A stretch of 64,000 bases of DNA from positions 1-64,000 of the forward strand of contig NZ_AMZB01000106.1 in assembly GCF_000313755.1 (NCBI RefSeq), given 5' to 3'. The notes under the pieces were generated by a model. That model was not told the DNA's origin. It was given only the letters and a program-made list of their open reading frames with translations, and did no database searches. Both the position numbers and the translations under genes were made by a program. Origin of the DNA: Pseudomonas nitroreducens TX1. Lineage in GTDB: Bacteria > Pseudomonadota > Gammaproteobacteria > Pseudomonadales > Pseudomonadaceae. This document shows positions 27,174-35,947 of this stretch, one piece after another. How positions within the stretch are numbered: position 1 is the first letter of the stretch; every line of letters starts with the position of its first letter.

Positions 27174-27947
27174 TCAGTAACCGACGGCGGCCTTTTCGAT
27201 GGATCGCGCAACCGCATCGGGGTGCGAAACCATGACCACATGGGAGGCTCCGCTGACCACCTCCACGTCCCTCGCCTTGGCGCGCTGCGCCATGAAAGCC
27301 ATGGCCTGCGGCGGGATGTTGCGGTCCTGGTCGCCATAGACGAACCATGAGGGGATCGCCGTCCAGGCCGCTGCGCCGGCTTTTTCGTTCAAGGCCGCCT
27401 CGGTGACCGGACGCTGCGCCGCCGCCATCAACGCAGCTTCGCTGGCGGGAACATCGGCGGCGAACTGGTCGTGGAACCTGTCCTGCCGGATGTACAGGTC
27501 CTTGCCGCCGTCAGCCAGCGCCACCGGCGCGGCCAGGGTCGGGCCGAGGGTGCTGCCGGGGAACTTGCCAGCCAGCTCGGCGGCGCTCTCTCCCTTTTGC
27601 GGGGCGAATGCGGCGACGTAGACCAACGCCTTGACGTTTGGCCGGTCGCTGGCCGCCGCGCTGATCACATTGCCGCCGTAGGAGTGCCCCACCAGTACCA
27701 CCGGCCCCTTGACGCTACCGACTATGTTGCCGATGTAGGCACCATCGCTGGCTACGCCACGCAGCGGGTTGGCGGCAGCGATCACGCTGTAGCCGTCCTT
27801 TTCGAGGATGCGCGTCACGCCGTTCCAGCTGGAGGCATCGGCGAAGGCGCCATGCACCAGCACCACGGTCGGTTTCACCGGCGCCGCGAAAGCGCCGCTC
27901 GCCAGCAGGCCGCTGGCGAGCGCCAGGGCAGAAAGGGTCTTTTTCAT
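27174..27947 (-). CDS. exported alpha/beta-hydrolase, serine type
   Basis: A 257-residue protein with a signal peptide (MKKTLSALALASGLLASGAF). It shows VVLVHGAFADASSW (oxyanion region) and the nucleophile elbow GHSYGG. The catalytic histidine is in SGASHVVM. It resembles small esterases of the salicylate/methyl-ester type. The strong ribosome-binding site AAGGAGA precedes the ATG at 27947. It is the last gene of a five-gene minus-strand cluster with two epoxide-hydrolase-like enzymes, a P460 cytochrome and an SDR. Substrate unknown. Confidence 0.88.
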   Translation of the reverse strand: MKKTLSALALASGLLASGAFAAPVKPTVVLVHGAFADASSWNGVTRILEKDGYSVIAAANPLRGVASDGAYIGNIVGSVKGPVVLVGHSYGGNVISAAASDRPNVKALVYVAAFAPQKGESAAELAGKFPGSTLGPTLAAPVALADGGKDLYIRQDRFHDQFAADVPASEAALMAAAQRPVTEAALNEKAGAAAWTAIPSWFVYGDQDRNIPPQAMAFMAQRAKARDVEVVSGASHVVMVSHPDAVARSIEKAAVGY

Positions 27948-28029
27948 GGTGGATCTCCTTGCTGAGGATTTGAGGAATAAAAAGCCCCGCACGGCGATCC
28001 GGGGGAATCACAAGCCGTGCGGGGAACGC

Positions 28030-28866
28030 TCATGGCGAGCGGGGAAAGTCGCTGGTTTGGCTTAGCTCGCGCCACAGGCGCAGCTCCGCCAGCCGTGCCT
28101 TGTCGGCGTTCTCGATGGCCAGCAGCGCATCGCTGCCCAGGGCCAGGCGCAACGGCGGACGATCCATCCAGGCCACCGCGAGAATCGCCTGCGCGGCCCG
28201 CTGCGGGTCGCCCGGCTGCTTGCCGTCGTAGGCCCGTTGCCGGCGTGCCACGGCGCCGACCACGGCGTCGTATTCGAAGCGTCCTTCGCTGAGCGTCGTC
28301 GAGGCGCCGGCAAAATCGGTGCGCAAGCCGCCGGGCTCGATGATCGTCACCCGCACGCCAACCTGCGCCATTTCGCGTGCCAGGACTTCGGAGAAGCCCT
28401 CGACACCCCACTTCGCCGCCGAATAGGGCGCCCGCCCCGGCGCGCCGATGCGTCCACCCACCGACGACAGCTGGATGATGTGGCCGCTGCGCTGCCGGCG
28501 CAGAAGAGGAATCGCCGCCTTGGTGACGATGATGGTGCCGAACAGGTTGGTCTCGATCTCCCGGCGGAAGTCCTCCAGCGAGGTGTCTTCCACCGAGTTG
28601 ACATTGCCAAAGCCTGCGTTGTTGACCAGCACGTCGAGCCCGCCGAACTCCTCGACCATCTGCGCCACGGCGTCCTGCGCGGCCGCCGGGTCGGTGACGT
28701 CCAGCGGAGCCAGGCGCAGCGTCTGCGGGTAGAGCCGGGCGAGGTCCGCCAGGGCGTCCGGGTCGCGGGCCGTGGCCAGCAGGCGGTGGCCTGCCTGCAA
28801 CACGGCTTCGGCCAGCGCCCGGCCCAGCCCGCGGGAGCAACCGGTGATCAGCCATCGTTGGTTCAT
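28030..28866 (-). CDS. short-chain dehydrogenase/reductase (SDR)
   Basis: A 278-residue classical SDR with no signal peptide. It has TGCSRGLG (cofactor loop, residues 8-15), NNAG in strand 4, the catalytic serine in IQLSSVGG, and Y-x3-K in YSAAKWG. It interconverts an alcohol and a carbonyl using NAD(P)H. It is the only cytoplasmic enzyme in the cluster of exported hydrolases. It would be placed to act on the alcohol or diol made outside once imported (inference). It lies 45 nt after the P460 gene. Confidence 0.9.
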   Translation of the reverse strand: MNQRWLITGCSRGLGRALAEAVLQAGHRLLATARDPDALADLARLYPQTLRLAPLDVTDPAAAQDAVAQMVEEFGGLDVLVNNAGFGNVNSVEDTSLEDFRREIETNLFGTIIVTKAAIPLLRRQRSGHIIQLSSVGGRIGAPGRAPYSAAKWGVEGFSEVLAREMAQVGVRVTIIEPGGLRTDFAGASTTLSEGRFEYDAVVGAVARRQRAYDGKQPGDPQRAAQAILAVAWMDRPPLRLALGSDALLAIENADKARLAELRLWRELSQTSDFPRSP

Positions 28867-28911
28867 GGGAACCTCCCCCTCTCGCGAGGTGTAGCGCTCA
28901 AGGTGCAGCTC

Positions 28912-29412
28912 TCAAGGTGCGTAGCGGGTGAAGACCAGGTCATGGTCCTTCACCCGCGCCTGGTGGCAGGCGAAACAGGTCTGGTGCTGGGCCTCGTCGG
29001 CGGGCTTGCCGTCGATGAAGCGGGCAAAGCCCCAGCCACCGCTGGCCGCGTACTTCTTCGAATCCTTGACCATGAATTGCACGGTGGTGGCCGCGCCAGG
29101 GATCGACGCCGGTTCGAACTCCGGCGACTGCACGTGTTTCCAGGCGAGCTTGGCCAGTACGCTGCCGTCGGGGAACGGCAAGGTCCCGGTACGGTAGGCC
29201 CGCATGGCAATGTCGTTGCCCAGTACGGCACGCAGTTCGTTCAGCGGCGCCGCCTCCTGGGCGGGCGCCACCAATTGCCAGTTGCGGTAGCCCTCGGGTA
29301 TGCGCACGCCGTAGATCGGCGAAGCCTCCCCGTCGGCCCTGGCGCCTGTCGCCGCCAACAGGGCGAAACCGGCCAGGGCGATGTGGCGCAATGCGGTTGC
29401 TGCGATGGTCAT
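28912..29412 (-). CDS. exported cytochrome P460-family haem protein
   Basis: A 166-residue protein with a signal peptide ending near GARADG. The cytochrome P460 fold carries one C-terminal haem motif, CFACH, near residue 148. Family members hold a c-type haem in the periplasm and oxidise small nitrogen compounds or act as peroxidase-like or electron-transfer proteins. The start at 29412 is chosen for GGAGAG 8 nt upstream; an in-frame ATG 18 nt earlier is possible. It starts 14 nt after the stop of the epoxide-hydrolase-like gene. Its role beside hydrolases is unexplained. Confidence 0.82.
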   Translation of the reverse strand: MTIAATALRHIALAGFALLAATGARADGEASPIYGVRIPEGYRNWQLVAPAQEAAPLNELRAVLGNDIAMRAYRTGTLPFPDGSVLAKLAWKHVQSPEFEPASIPGAATTVQFMVKDSKKYAASGGWGFARFIDGKPADEAQHQTCFACHQARVKDHDLVFTRYAP

Positions 29413-29426
29413 GGCGGCTCTCCGGC

Positions 29427-30422
29427 TCACAGATGATCGGCGTCTATCACCGCCTTGACGAAGGCGGCAGGCGCCTCCTGCGGCAGGTTGTGGCCAATGC
29501 CGCCGGTGATCAGCCGGTACTCGTACTTGCCGCCAAAGCGCTTGGCGTAGGCCTCGGCCGGCGGGTGTGGCGCGCCGTTGGCATCGCCTTCGAGGGTAAT
29601 GGTCGGCACCCGGATGGTCGGGAAGGCCGCGAGCTTCTTTTCCAGCTCGGCATAGCGCGGCTCGCCTTCGGCCAGGTTCAGGCGCCAGCGGTAGTTGTGG
29701 ATGGCGATCGGCCCCTGGTCGGGATTATCCAGGGCCTGGGCGCTGCGCTCGAAGGTGGCGTCGTCGAACTTCCACTGCGGCGAAGCCAGTTGCCAGATCA
29801 GCCTGGCGAACTCGTGACGGTACTGGTCGTAGCCGGCCTTGCCGCGCTCGGTGGCGAAGTAGAACTGGTACCACCACTGCAACTCGGCGGCCGGTGGCAG
29901 CGGCGCCTTGCCCGCCTCCTGGCTGCCGATCAAATAGCCGCTGACCGACACCAGCGCCTTCACCCGCTCGGGCCACAGCGCCGCGACGATGTCCGCCGAG
30001 CGTGCCCCCCAGTCGTAACCGGCGAGCACCGCGCGCTTGATCTTCAACGCATCCATGAAGTCGATGACGTCCACCGCCAGTGCGGCGGGTTCACCGTTGC
30101 GCTGGGTCGATGCGGAAAGGAAGCGGGTTTCGCCATAGCCACGGGCATAGGGAACCAGCACGTGGTAGCCCTTGGCTGCCAACTGCGGCGCCACCTCGGC
30201 ATAGCTGTGTATGTCGTAGGGCCAGCCATGCAGCAGGATCACCACCGGGCCATCGGCCGGGCCGGCTTCTGCATAGGCGACGTTGAGCAGGCCGGCATCG
30301 ACGTGCTTGAGCGCGCCGAAGGCCGGGTCGGTGGCCGCTTGCGCCACGGCGCCACAGGTAAATGGCGCAAGGGCGATGGCCAGCGCCGAGGCGCCGAGTT
30401 GCGGGGACTTGAACAGGTTCAT
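29427..30422 (-). CDS. exported epoxide-hydrolase-like alpha/beta-hydrolase
   Basis: A 331-residue protein with a signal peptide (ALAPFTCGAVAQAA). HGWP forms the oxyanion region, and the nucleophile elbow is GYDWG with aspartate, as in epoxide hydrolases and haloalkane dehalogenases. The catalytic histidine is in GIGHNLPQ. In the family, water attacks an aspartyl-ester intermediate formed from an epoxide or halide. Periplasmic or secreted relatives include Cif of P. aeruginosa. It is the second gene of the cluster, 58 nt after the larger epoxide hydrolase. Confidence 0.87.
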   Translation of the reverse strand: MNLFKSPQLGASALAIALAPFTCGAVAQAATDPAFGALKHVDAGLLNVAYAEAGPADGPVVILLHGWPYDIHSYAEVAPQLAAKGYHVLVPYARGYGETRFLSASTQRNGEPAALAVDVIDFMDALKIKRAVLAGYDWGARSADIVAALWPERVKALVSVSGYLIGSQEAGKAPLPPAAELQWWYQFYFATERGKAGYDQYRHEFARLIWQLASPQWKFDDATFERSAQALDNPDQGPIAIHNYRWRLNLAEGEPRYAELEKKLAAFPTIRVPTITLEGDANGAPHPPAEAYAKRFGGKYEYRLITGGIGHNLPQEAPAAFVKAVIDADHL

Positions 30423-30480
30423 TGCAGGTCTCCAGGGCAGACGCGCGGCCTACCCGGTGGTTGCCGGCAAGCGGCGGGTT

Positions 30481-31830
30481 CTAGTGGTTGTTCAGGCTGG
30501 TTCGCAGGGGGCGGAACGCCTCGCGCAGTTCTTCGCTGAACAGCTGCGGCTGTTCCCAGGCGGCGAAGTGGCCGCCCTTGTCCACCGCATGGAAGTAGTC
30601 CAGCGACGGATAGGCGCGCTGCGCCCAGCTTTTCGGCGCGCGGTAGATCTCGCCGGGGAAGACGGTGATGGCCACCGGCACCTTGATCTGAGAGGTCTTC
30701 TGCGCCGCCGCGCTGAAGTTGTTGTTGTTGTTTTCCCAGTAGAAGCGCGAAGAGGAAGCCCCGGTGTTGGTCAGCCAGTAGAGCGAGATGTCGTCGAGCA
30801 TCTCGTCGCGGCTCAGCACGCGCTCGGGCTCGCCACCACTGTCGGTCCAGGCGGCGAACTTCTCGTACATCCAGGCGGCCATGCCGGCCGGTGAATCGGC
30901 CAGGGAATAGCCAATGGTCTGCGGGCGGGTCACCATCATCGCGCCGTAGGCGGCGTTGCGGCCGAAGAAGGAGCTCAGCGCATCGAAGGCGCGGCGCTCA
31001 TCAGCGCCCAGCCCGGCGGGTGCCGGGGCGCCACTGTTGATCGGCCCGACCAGCTCCGGCGGCACCGTCGCCGGCATGTTCAGGTGGATACCGAGCAGGC
31101 CGGGCGGGGCCAGGCGGCCGAGCGCATCGGAGATGACCGAGCCATGGTCGCCGCCCTGGGACACATAGTGGCTGTAGCCCAGGCGCTTCATCAGCACGTC
31201 CCAGGCGCGGGCCACCCGGTCCGGGCCCCAGCCAGTGGCGGTCGGCTTGCCGGAGAAGCCGTGGCCGGGGATGGCCGGGATCACCACGTCGAAGGCGTCT
31301 TCCGCACGTCCTCCATAGGCCACCGGGTCGGTCAGCGGGCCGATGGTCTTGAGGAACTCCAGCGGCGAGCCTGGCCAGCCGTGGGTGAGGATCAGCGGCA
31401 TGGCATGCGGCTCCTTCGAACGCACGTGGATGAACTGGATGTCCATGCCGTCGATGCGGGTGACGAACTGCGGCAGCGCATTGAGCCTGGCTTCTGCGCG
31501 GCGCCAGTCGTAGTCCTTGCCCCAGTAGTCCACCAGCGCGCGGACCTTCTCCAGCTGGATGCCCTGGGAGGCATCGTTCACCGTCTCGCGGTCAGGCCAG
31601 CGCGTGGCGGCAATGCGCCGGCGCAGGTCGTCCAGTTGCTCCTGGGGCACCTGAATGCGGAACGGGCGCACGCTGTCATCGGCGTTCGCTGTGCTGCTGG
31701 CGTTCGCGGCGAACGCTTGTTGCAGCAGGTGATGCTGGCCGTCGCCGAGCAGGAACAGCCCCACGGCGGTGGCCATGAGCGAACGGCTGAAGCGACGACG
31801 AAGAAGAGGCGATAACGAGGCGGCTGGCAT
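30481..31830 (-). CDS. exported epoxide hydrolase with N-terminal EHN domain
   Basis: A 449-residue protein. The N-terminal export signal contains RRRFSRSLMATAVGLFLL, which could use Tat or Sec. An epoxide hydrolase N-terminal (EHN) domain (about 55-165) and an alpha/beta-hydrolase domain follow. The oxyanion motif is THGWPGSPLEF, the nucleophile is aspartate in GGDHGS, and the histidine is in GGHFAAWE. This resembles microsomal-type epoxide hydrolases, which make diols. It is the first gene of the five-gene cluster, and its promoter carries the ACCNNGGT palindromes shared with the divergent kinase gene. The ATG at 31830 follows AGGGAGA. Confidence 0.87.
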   Translation of the reverse strand: MPAASLSPLLRRRFSRSLMATAVGLFLLGDGQHHLLQQAFAANASSTANADDSVRPFRIQVPQEQLDDLRRRIAATRWPDRETVNDASQGIQLEKVRALVDYWGKDYDWRRAEARLNALPQFVTRIDGMDIQFIHVRSKEPHAMPLILTHGWPGSPLEFLKTIGPLTDPVAYGGRAEDAFDVVIPAIPGHGFSGKPTATGWGPDRVARAWDVLMKRLGYSHYVSQGGDHGSVISDALGRLAPPGLLGIHLNMPATVPPELVGPINSGAPAPAGLGADERRAFDALSSFFGRNAAYGAMMVTRPQTIGYSLADSPAGMAAWMYEKFAAWTDSGGEPERVLSRDEMLDDISLYWLTNTGASSSRFYWENNNNNFSAAAQKTSQIKVPVAITVFPGEIYRAPKSWAQRAYPSLDYFHAVDKGGHFAAWEQPQLFSEELREAFRPLRTSLNNH

Positions 31831-31905
31831 GGTCGATCTCCCTGGTTCACTGGCCGGCGGATCGGCGGCCTGCAGCGATCTCAACAAAGCCCGGCAGATG
31901 CGGCG

Positions 31906-31989
31906 ATTGCACCATGGTGTCGGTCGATACCTTGGTATCGGGGCTCGCGCGCGCCCCGCGTGCGGTGTCGCAGCCGACACCTAGGTATC
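31906..31989. promoter_or_regulatory. cluster of three ACCNNGGT palindromes in the divergent promoter
   Basis: Between the epoxide hydrolase and kinase genes lie CACCATGGTG (31910-31919), CGATACCTTGGTATCG (31925-31940) and GACACCTAGGTATC (31976-31989). All have the core ACC-NN-GGT. The second and third are identical at 12 of 14 core positions and lie 50 bp apart centre to centre. The core resembles the StyR/FixJ-family site I recall (ACCATGGT). It is a good candidate binding site for the FixJ-type regulator encoded at 35254-35940. Confidence 0.65.
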
Positions 31990-32051
31990 ATTGGCAGCCC
32001 CGCCGGCAAGGCGCATGATCGCCCCACGGCTAGCGCCGGGAGAGGATCGGA

Positions 32052-34850
32052 ATGCACAACGAAGCCTTCGACAAACTGCCCGACATGGCGTGGACCGCCA
32101 ACCTCGAAGGCCGTCTGGAAAGCGTCAACCAGGCCTGGCGCCGCTATGCCGGCCGGGACCGGGATACCCTTGGCGACGACATCTGGCAGACGCTGGTGCA
32201 CCCTGCGGACCTGCCCGTGGTGCAGCAGGGCTGGAGTGCCATCCGCCAGTCCGGCACGCCCCGCGACCTGCAGGCGCGCCTGCGCCGGCACGACGGGATC
32301 TACCGGCGCTTCCTGCTGCGCGCCCGTGCACTCACCGACGACGATGGCGCACTGGTTGGCTGGTGCGGCCAGAACATCGATATCGACGACCTGCCGGCCG
32401 CCGCACCGGCTGCCATCACCCAGGACACCCAGGAGATCATCGACAGCATTCCCGGCCTGATCTCGCTGATGACGCCCGACGGCGAGCTGGAATGCGTCAA
32501 TCGCCACAACAGCGACTACCTCGGCGCCAGCCTCGAGCAGCTGCGCGGCTGGACAGGCTCCAGCACGCTCCATCCCGACGACCTGCCCCAGGCGCTGAAG
32601 GCGTGGCAGCACTCCGTCGCCAGCGGCGAGCCATACAACGTCCAGCACCGGGTGCGCGGCGCGGACGGCATCTACCGCTGGTTCCATGTACGCGCCCTGC
32701 CCCACCGCGATGCCGCTGGACGCATCCAGCGCTGGTTCGTGCTCAAGGTGGACATCGACGAACAGAAGCGTGACCGGGCGCTGATTGCCCAGGCGCGGGA
32801 GTCGCTGGCCCTGGCGCTGGACGAGGTCCGGGCTTCTGAAGACCGCCTGCGCACGCTGATCGACGCCGTGCCGGGTTTCGTCTGGCGCACCGACCCGGAT
32901 GGCAGCGTGGAATTCTTGAACCAGCGCTGGTTCGACTACACCGGCATGAGCGCGGAAGGCGCTGCCGGCGTCGGCTGGATGAGCGCCCTGCACCCCGAGG
33001 ACGCGCCGGCGCTGGGTGCCTACTGGCAGGGACTTTTGGAGGCCGGTAGCGCTGGCGAGTTCGAGGCACGCCTGCGGCGCTTCGACGGCAGCTACCGCTG
33101 GTTCCTGATCCGCGCGGTGCCGCAGCTCGACGCGGCCGGGCGCGTGCTGAAATGGTATGGCGGCAACACCGATATCCATGAGCGCAAGCGCGCCGAGCTG
33201 CTGCTGGCCGGCGAGAAACGCCTGCTCGGCCTGATGGCCGGCGGCTGTGCCCTGCCGCAGGTACTGGCAACCCTTTGCGAACTGGTGGAAGCCAACCTCG
33301 AAGACAGCCGCTGCGCCATCACCCTGGTCACGCCCCGCCATGGCCGCCCGCCGGAAGCGACGCTGCGTCTGCAGGCCGGTGCCGCTCCCCATCTGCCGGC
33401 TTCGCTGTACGGCGGCGCGGACGGTCAGCCAGTGGAGGCCCACAGCAGCCCGCAAGCCCAGGCCGCACTGGAAAAAGCCAGGGTTCAGGCCAATGACCTG
33501 GACGGCGAAACCCGCTGGCCCGACTGGCGGCAACAGGCACGGGCTTGTGGGCTGCGAGCGCTGGCGGCAATACCGGTGGTGTCCAACCAAGGCGAGGTCA
33601 GCGGTATCCTCTCGGTCTATTTCACCCAGCCCCATGCGCCGGACGAAACCCAGTGCGCGCTTGTCTCACAGTTCACCCACCTTGCCAGCATCGCCATCGA
33701 CCGCGCCCGCAGCGAAGCGGCCCTGCGCCAGAGCGAAGCCTTCCTGGCCAAGGCCCAGCGCATCAGCCTCACCGGCACCTTCTCCTGGCGCGTGGACAAC
33801 GACGAGATTGCCTGGTCGGAGGAAATCTACCGGCTTCTCGACCTGCAGCCGGGCCTGACGCCGAGCTTCGAGCTGATCTTCTCGCGCATCCACCCCGAGG
33901 ACCGCGCCACCGTACAAGCGCTTCTCAAGCGCCAGCGCCGCGACGGCTGCGACTTCGAGCACGAACATCGACTGCTGCTTCCCTGCGGCTCCGTGCGCCA
34001 TGTCCACCTGGTCGCACAGGCCACCCGCGAGGCCGACGGTGCGCTGCTGTACATCGCCACGGCGCAGGACGTCACCCAGCGCCGGCTGGCCGAGGAAACC
34101 CTGCACCGAACCCGTGCCGAACTGGCCCACGTCGCCCGTGTGGCCAGCCTGGGCGCACTGACCGCGTCCATCGCCCACGAGGTCAACCAGCCGCTGGCCG
34201 GCATCATCACCAACGCCAGCACCTGCCTGCGCATGCTGGGAGCGCCAACGCCGAACCTGGAAGGCGCGCGGGAAACCGCCCGGCGCACCATCCGCGACGG
34301 CAACCGCGCGGCGGACGTGATCAAGCGCCTGCGTGCCCTGTTCGCCCGCCACGAGGCGGTCAGCGAACCGGTCGACCTCAACGAGGCAGCGCGGGAAGTG
34401 ATCGCCATGCTGCACAACGAACTGCAGCGTCACGGCGTGACCGTTCTGCCGACGCTGCAGCAAGACCTGCCCGCCGTGAGCGGTGATCGCGTGCAACTGC
34501 AGCAGGTGATCCTCAACCTCATCCTCAACGCCCTCGATGCGCTGGGCGACGTGCATGACCGTCCCCGACAGTTGCGCATCAGCAGCGGCCTGGACCCGGA
34601 CGCGAGCATCTTCCTCGCTGTGCGCGACAACGGCGCGGGCTTCGCGCCAGCAGACGCCGGCCGCCTGTTCGACGCCTTCTTCAGCACCAAGCAGGCGGGC
34701 ATGGGCATCGGTCTATGGGTCAGCCGCTCCATCGTCGAGCACCACGCCGGCCGTATCTGGGCCACCACCCACGACGGGCCGGGCGCTACCTTCATCTTCG
34801 CGCTGCCCCATGCGCAACCCACCCCCGACCAACCGACGGAGATCCGCTGA
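32052..34850 (+). CDS. multi-PAS/GAF sensor histidine kinase
   Basis: A 932-residue kinase with no transmembrane helix visible. Domains in order: PAS 1 (about 8-115), PAS 2 (about 125-245), PAS 3 (about 270-385), GAF (about 400-555), PAS 4 (about 570-690), HisKA with phospho-accepting His709 in IAHEVNQPLAG, and HATPase_c with DNGAGF and GMGIGL. The H-box type is the FixL/TodS/StyS-like group. It starts 14 nt after GGAGAGG. Its stop overlaps the start of the receiver gene (TGATG). It diverges from the exported hydrolase operon and probably controls it. The ligand is unknown; cytoplasmic PAS/GAF domains suggest a small molecule or redox cue. Confidence 0.9.
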   Translation: MHNEAFDKLPDMAWTANLEGRLESVNQAWRRYAGRDRDTLGDDIWQTLVHPADLPVVQQGWSAIRQSGTPRDLQARLRRHDGIYRRFLLRARALTDDDGALVGWCGQNIDIDDLPAAAPAAITQDTQEIIDSIPGLISLMTPDGELECVNRHNSDYLGASLEQLRGWTGSSTLHPDDLPQALKAWQHSVASGEPYNVQHRVRGADGIYRWFHVRALPHRDAAGRIQRWFVLKVDIDEQKRDRALIAQARESLALALDEVRASEDRLRTLIDAVPGFVWRTDPDGSVEFLNQRWFDYTGMSAEGAAGVGWMSALHPEDAPALGAYWQGLLEAGSAGEFEARLRRFDGSYRWFLIRAVPQLDAAGRVLKWYGGNTDIHERKRAELLLAGEKRLLGLMAGGCALPQVLATLCELVEANLEDSRCAITLVTPRHGRPPEATLRLQAGAAPHLPASLYGGADGQPVEAHSSPQAQAALEKARVQANDLDGETRWPDWRQQARACGLRALAAIPVVSNQGEVSGILSVYFTQPHAPDETQCALVSQFTHLASIAIDRARSEAALRQSEAFLAKAQRISLTGTFSWRVDNDEIAWSEEIYRLLDLQPGLTPSFELIFSRIHPEDRATVQALLKRQRRDGCDFEHEHRLLLPCGSVRHVHLVAQATREADGALLYIATAQDVTQRRLAEETLHRTRAELAHVARVASLGALTASIAHEVNQPLAGIITNASTCLRMLGAPTPNLEGARETARRTIRDGNRAADVIKRLRALFARHEAVSEPVDLNEAAREVIAMLHNELQRHGVTVLPTLQQDLPAVSGDRVQLQQVILNLILNALDALGDVHDRPRQLRISSGLDPDASIFLAVRDNGAGFAPADAGRLFDAFFSTKQAGMGIGLWVSRSIVEHHAGRIWATTHDGPGATFIFALPHAQPTPDQPTEIR

Positions 34851-35221
34851 TGGCCACGCCCCTGCTCGTGTCGGTGGTCGATGACGACGAATCGGTGCGC
34901 GAATCCCTGCCGGACCTGCTACGCGAGTTCGGCTTCCAGGTCTGCGCGTTTTCCAGCGCCGAAGACTTCCTCGCGTCGGACGCGCTGCAGCGCACCCGCT
35001 GCCTGATCCTCGACGTGTCGATGCCGGGCATGAGCGGTCCGCAGTTGCAGAAGGAACTGACACGGCGCGCGATGGGCGTGCCGATCATCTTCATCACCGC
35101 CCACAGCGACGCGGCCACCCGACCGCGGCTGATTGCCCAGGGAGCGGTGGACTGCCTGCTCAAACCGTTCAGCGAAGCGGAATTGCTCAAGGCACTCAGT
35201 GCCGCCCTGCCGGTCAGTTGA
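34850..35221 (+). CDS. receiver-only response regulator
   Basis: A 123-residue single receiver domain with no output domain. It has VSVVDDDES (acidic pocket), phospho-accepting Asp55 in LILDVSMPGMSG, and Lys108 in LLKPFSE. The start overlaps the kinase stop, so the two are co-translated. Such proteins can act as phosphate sinks, phosphorelay intermediates or protein-binding switches. Here it lies between the kinase and a DNA-binding FixJ-type regulator, which suggests competition or relay between two receivers (inference). Confidence 0.88.
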   Translation: MATPLLVSVVDDDESVRESLPDLLREFGFQVCAFSSAEDFLASDALQRTRCLILDVSMPGMSGPQLQKELTRRAMGVPIIFITAHSDAATRPRLIAQGAVDCLLKPFSEAELLKALSAALPVS

Positions 35222-35253
35222 CAGCCCGGTCGACGCCACTCGGAGGACATGGC

Positions 35254-35940
35254 ATGTTGCACCACTATCCCGCCCATCCCGGCCCAGCCCAGCGAGTGGA
35301 ACGCCTGCCGATGCAAGAGCCGACGCCTATCGTCTACGTCGTCGACGACGACATTTCGGTGCGTGAATCACTGGAACTGCTGATCCGCTCGGCCGGCTGG
35401 CGACCAGTGCTGTTCGACGCCGCCACGGCCTTCCTCGACGAGCCGGCCAGCGTCGCGCCCAGTTGCCTGGTGCTTGACGTCAACCTACCGGATCTCAACG
35501 GCCTCGACCTGCAAAGCAGCGTGGCCGGTGCGCGCCCGGCGATGCCGATCATCTTCATCACCGGCTATGGCGACGTGCCGTTGACCGTGCGCGCAATGAA
35601 GGCCGGCGCGGTGGAATTCCTCACCAAGCCGTTCGACAGCGACATCCTGCTGCAAGCCATCGCCGACGCGCTGCAGCACAGCCGCGTCGCGCTCGGCCAG
35701 CAAAGCCGGCTCGATGCCCTGCGCCAGGCCTATACGCTGCTCACCAGCCGCGAGCGGGAAGTGCTGGAAATGGTGGTGGCCGGACGCTTGAACAAGCAGA
35801 TCGCGGCCGACCTGGGCATCAGCGAGATTACCGTAAAGGCGCACCGCGGCCGGGTCATGCGCAAGATGCAGGCGCGCACCCTGCCGGACCTGGTGAACAT
35901 GGCGGCCCTGCTGGCGATCACGCCCGCCGAGAGCCGCTGA
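35254..35940 (+). CDS. FixJ/StyR-type response regulator (receiver plus LuxR helix-turn-helix)
   Basis: A 228-residue regulator with a receiver domain (about 25-140; phospho-accepting Asp75 in LVLDVNLPD, then KPFDSD) and a C-terminal LuxR/NarL helix-turn-helix (about 160-220; LTSREREVLEMVVAGRLNKQ). The ATG at 35254 is preceded by GGAGG 7 nt upstream; ATG at 35311 is a weaker alternative. It is the likely output of the kinase and the best candidate to bind the ACCNNGGT palindromes. It ends 7 nt from the convergent STAND regulator gene. Confidence 0.9.
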   Translation: MLHHYPAHPGPAQRVERLPMQEPTPIVYVVDDDISVRESLELLIRSAGWRPVLFDAATAFLDEPASVAPSCLVLDVNLPDLNGLDLQSSVAGARPAMPIIFITGYGDVPLTVRAMKAGAVEFLTKPFDSDILLQAIADALQHSRVALGQQSRLDALRQAYTLLTSREREVLEMVVAGRLNKQIAADLGISEITVKAHRGRVMRKMQARTLPDLVNMAALLAITPAESR

Positions 35941-35947
35941 GCGCGAG

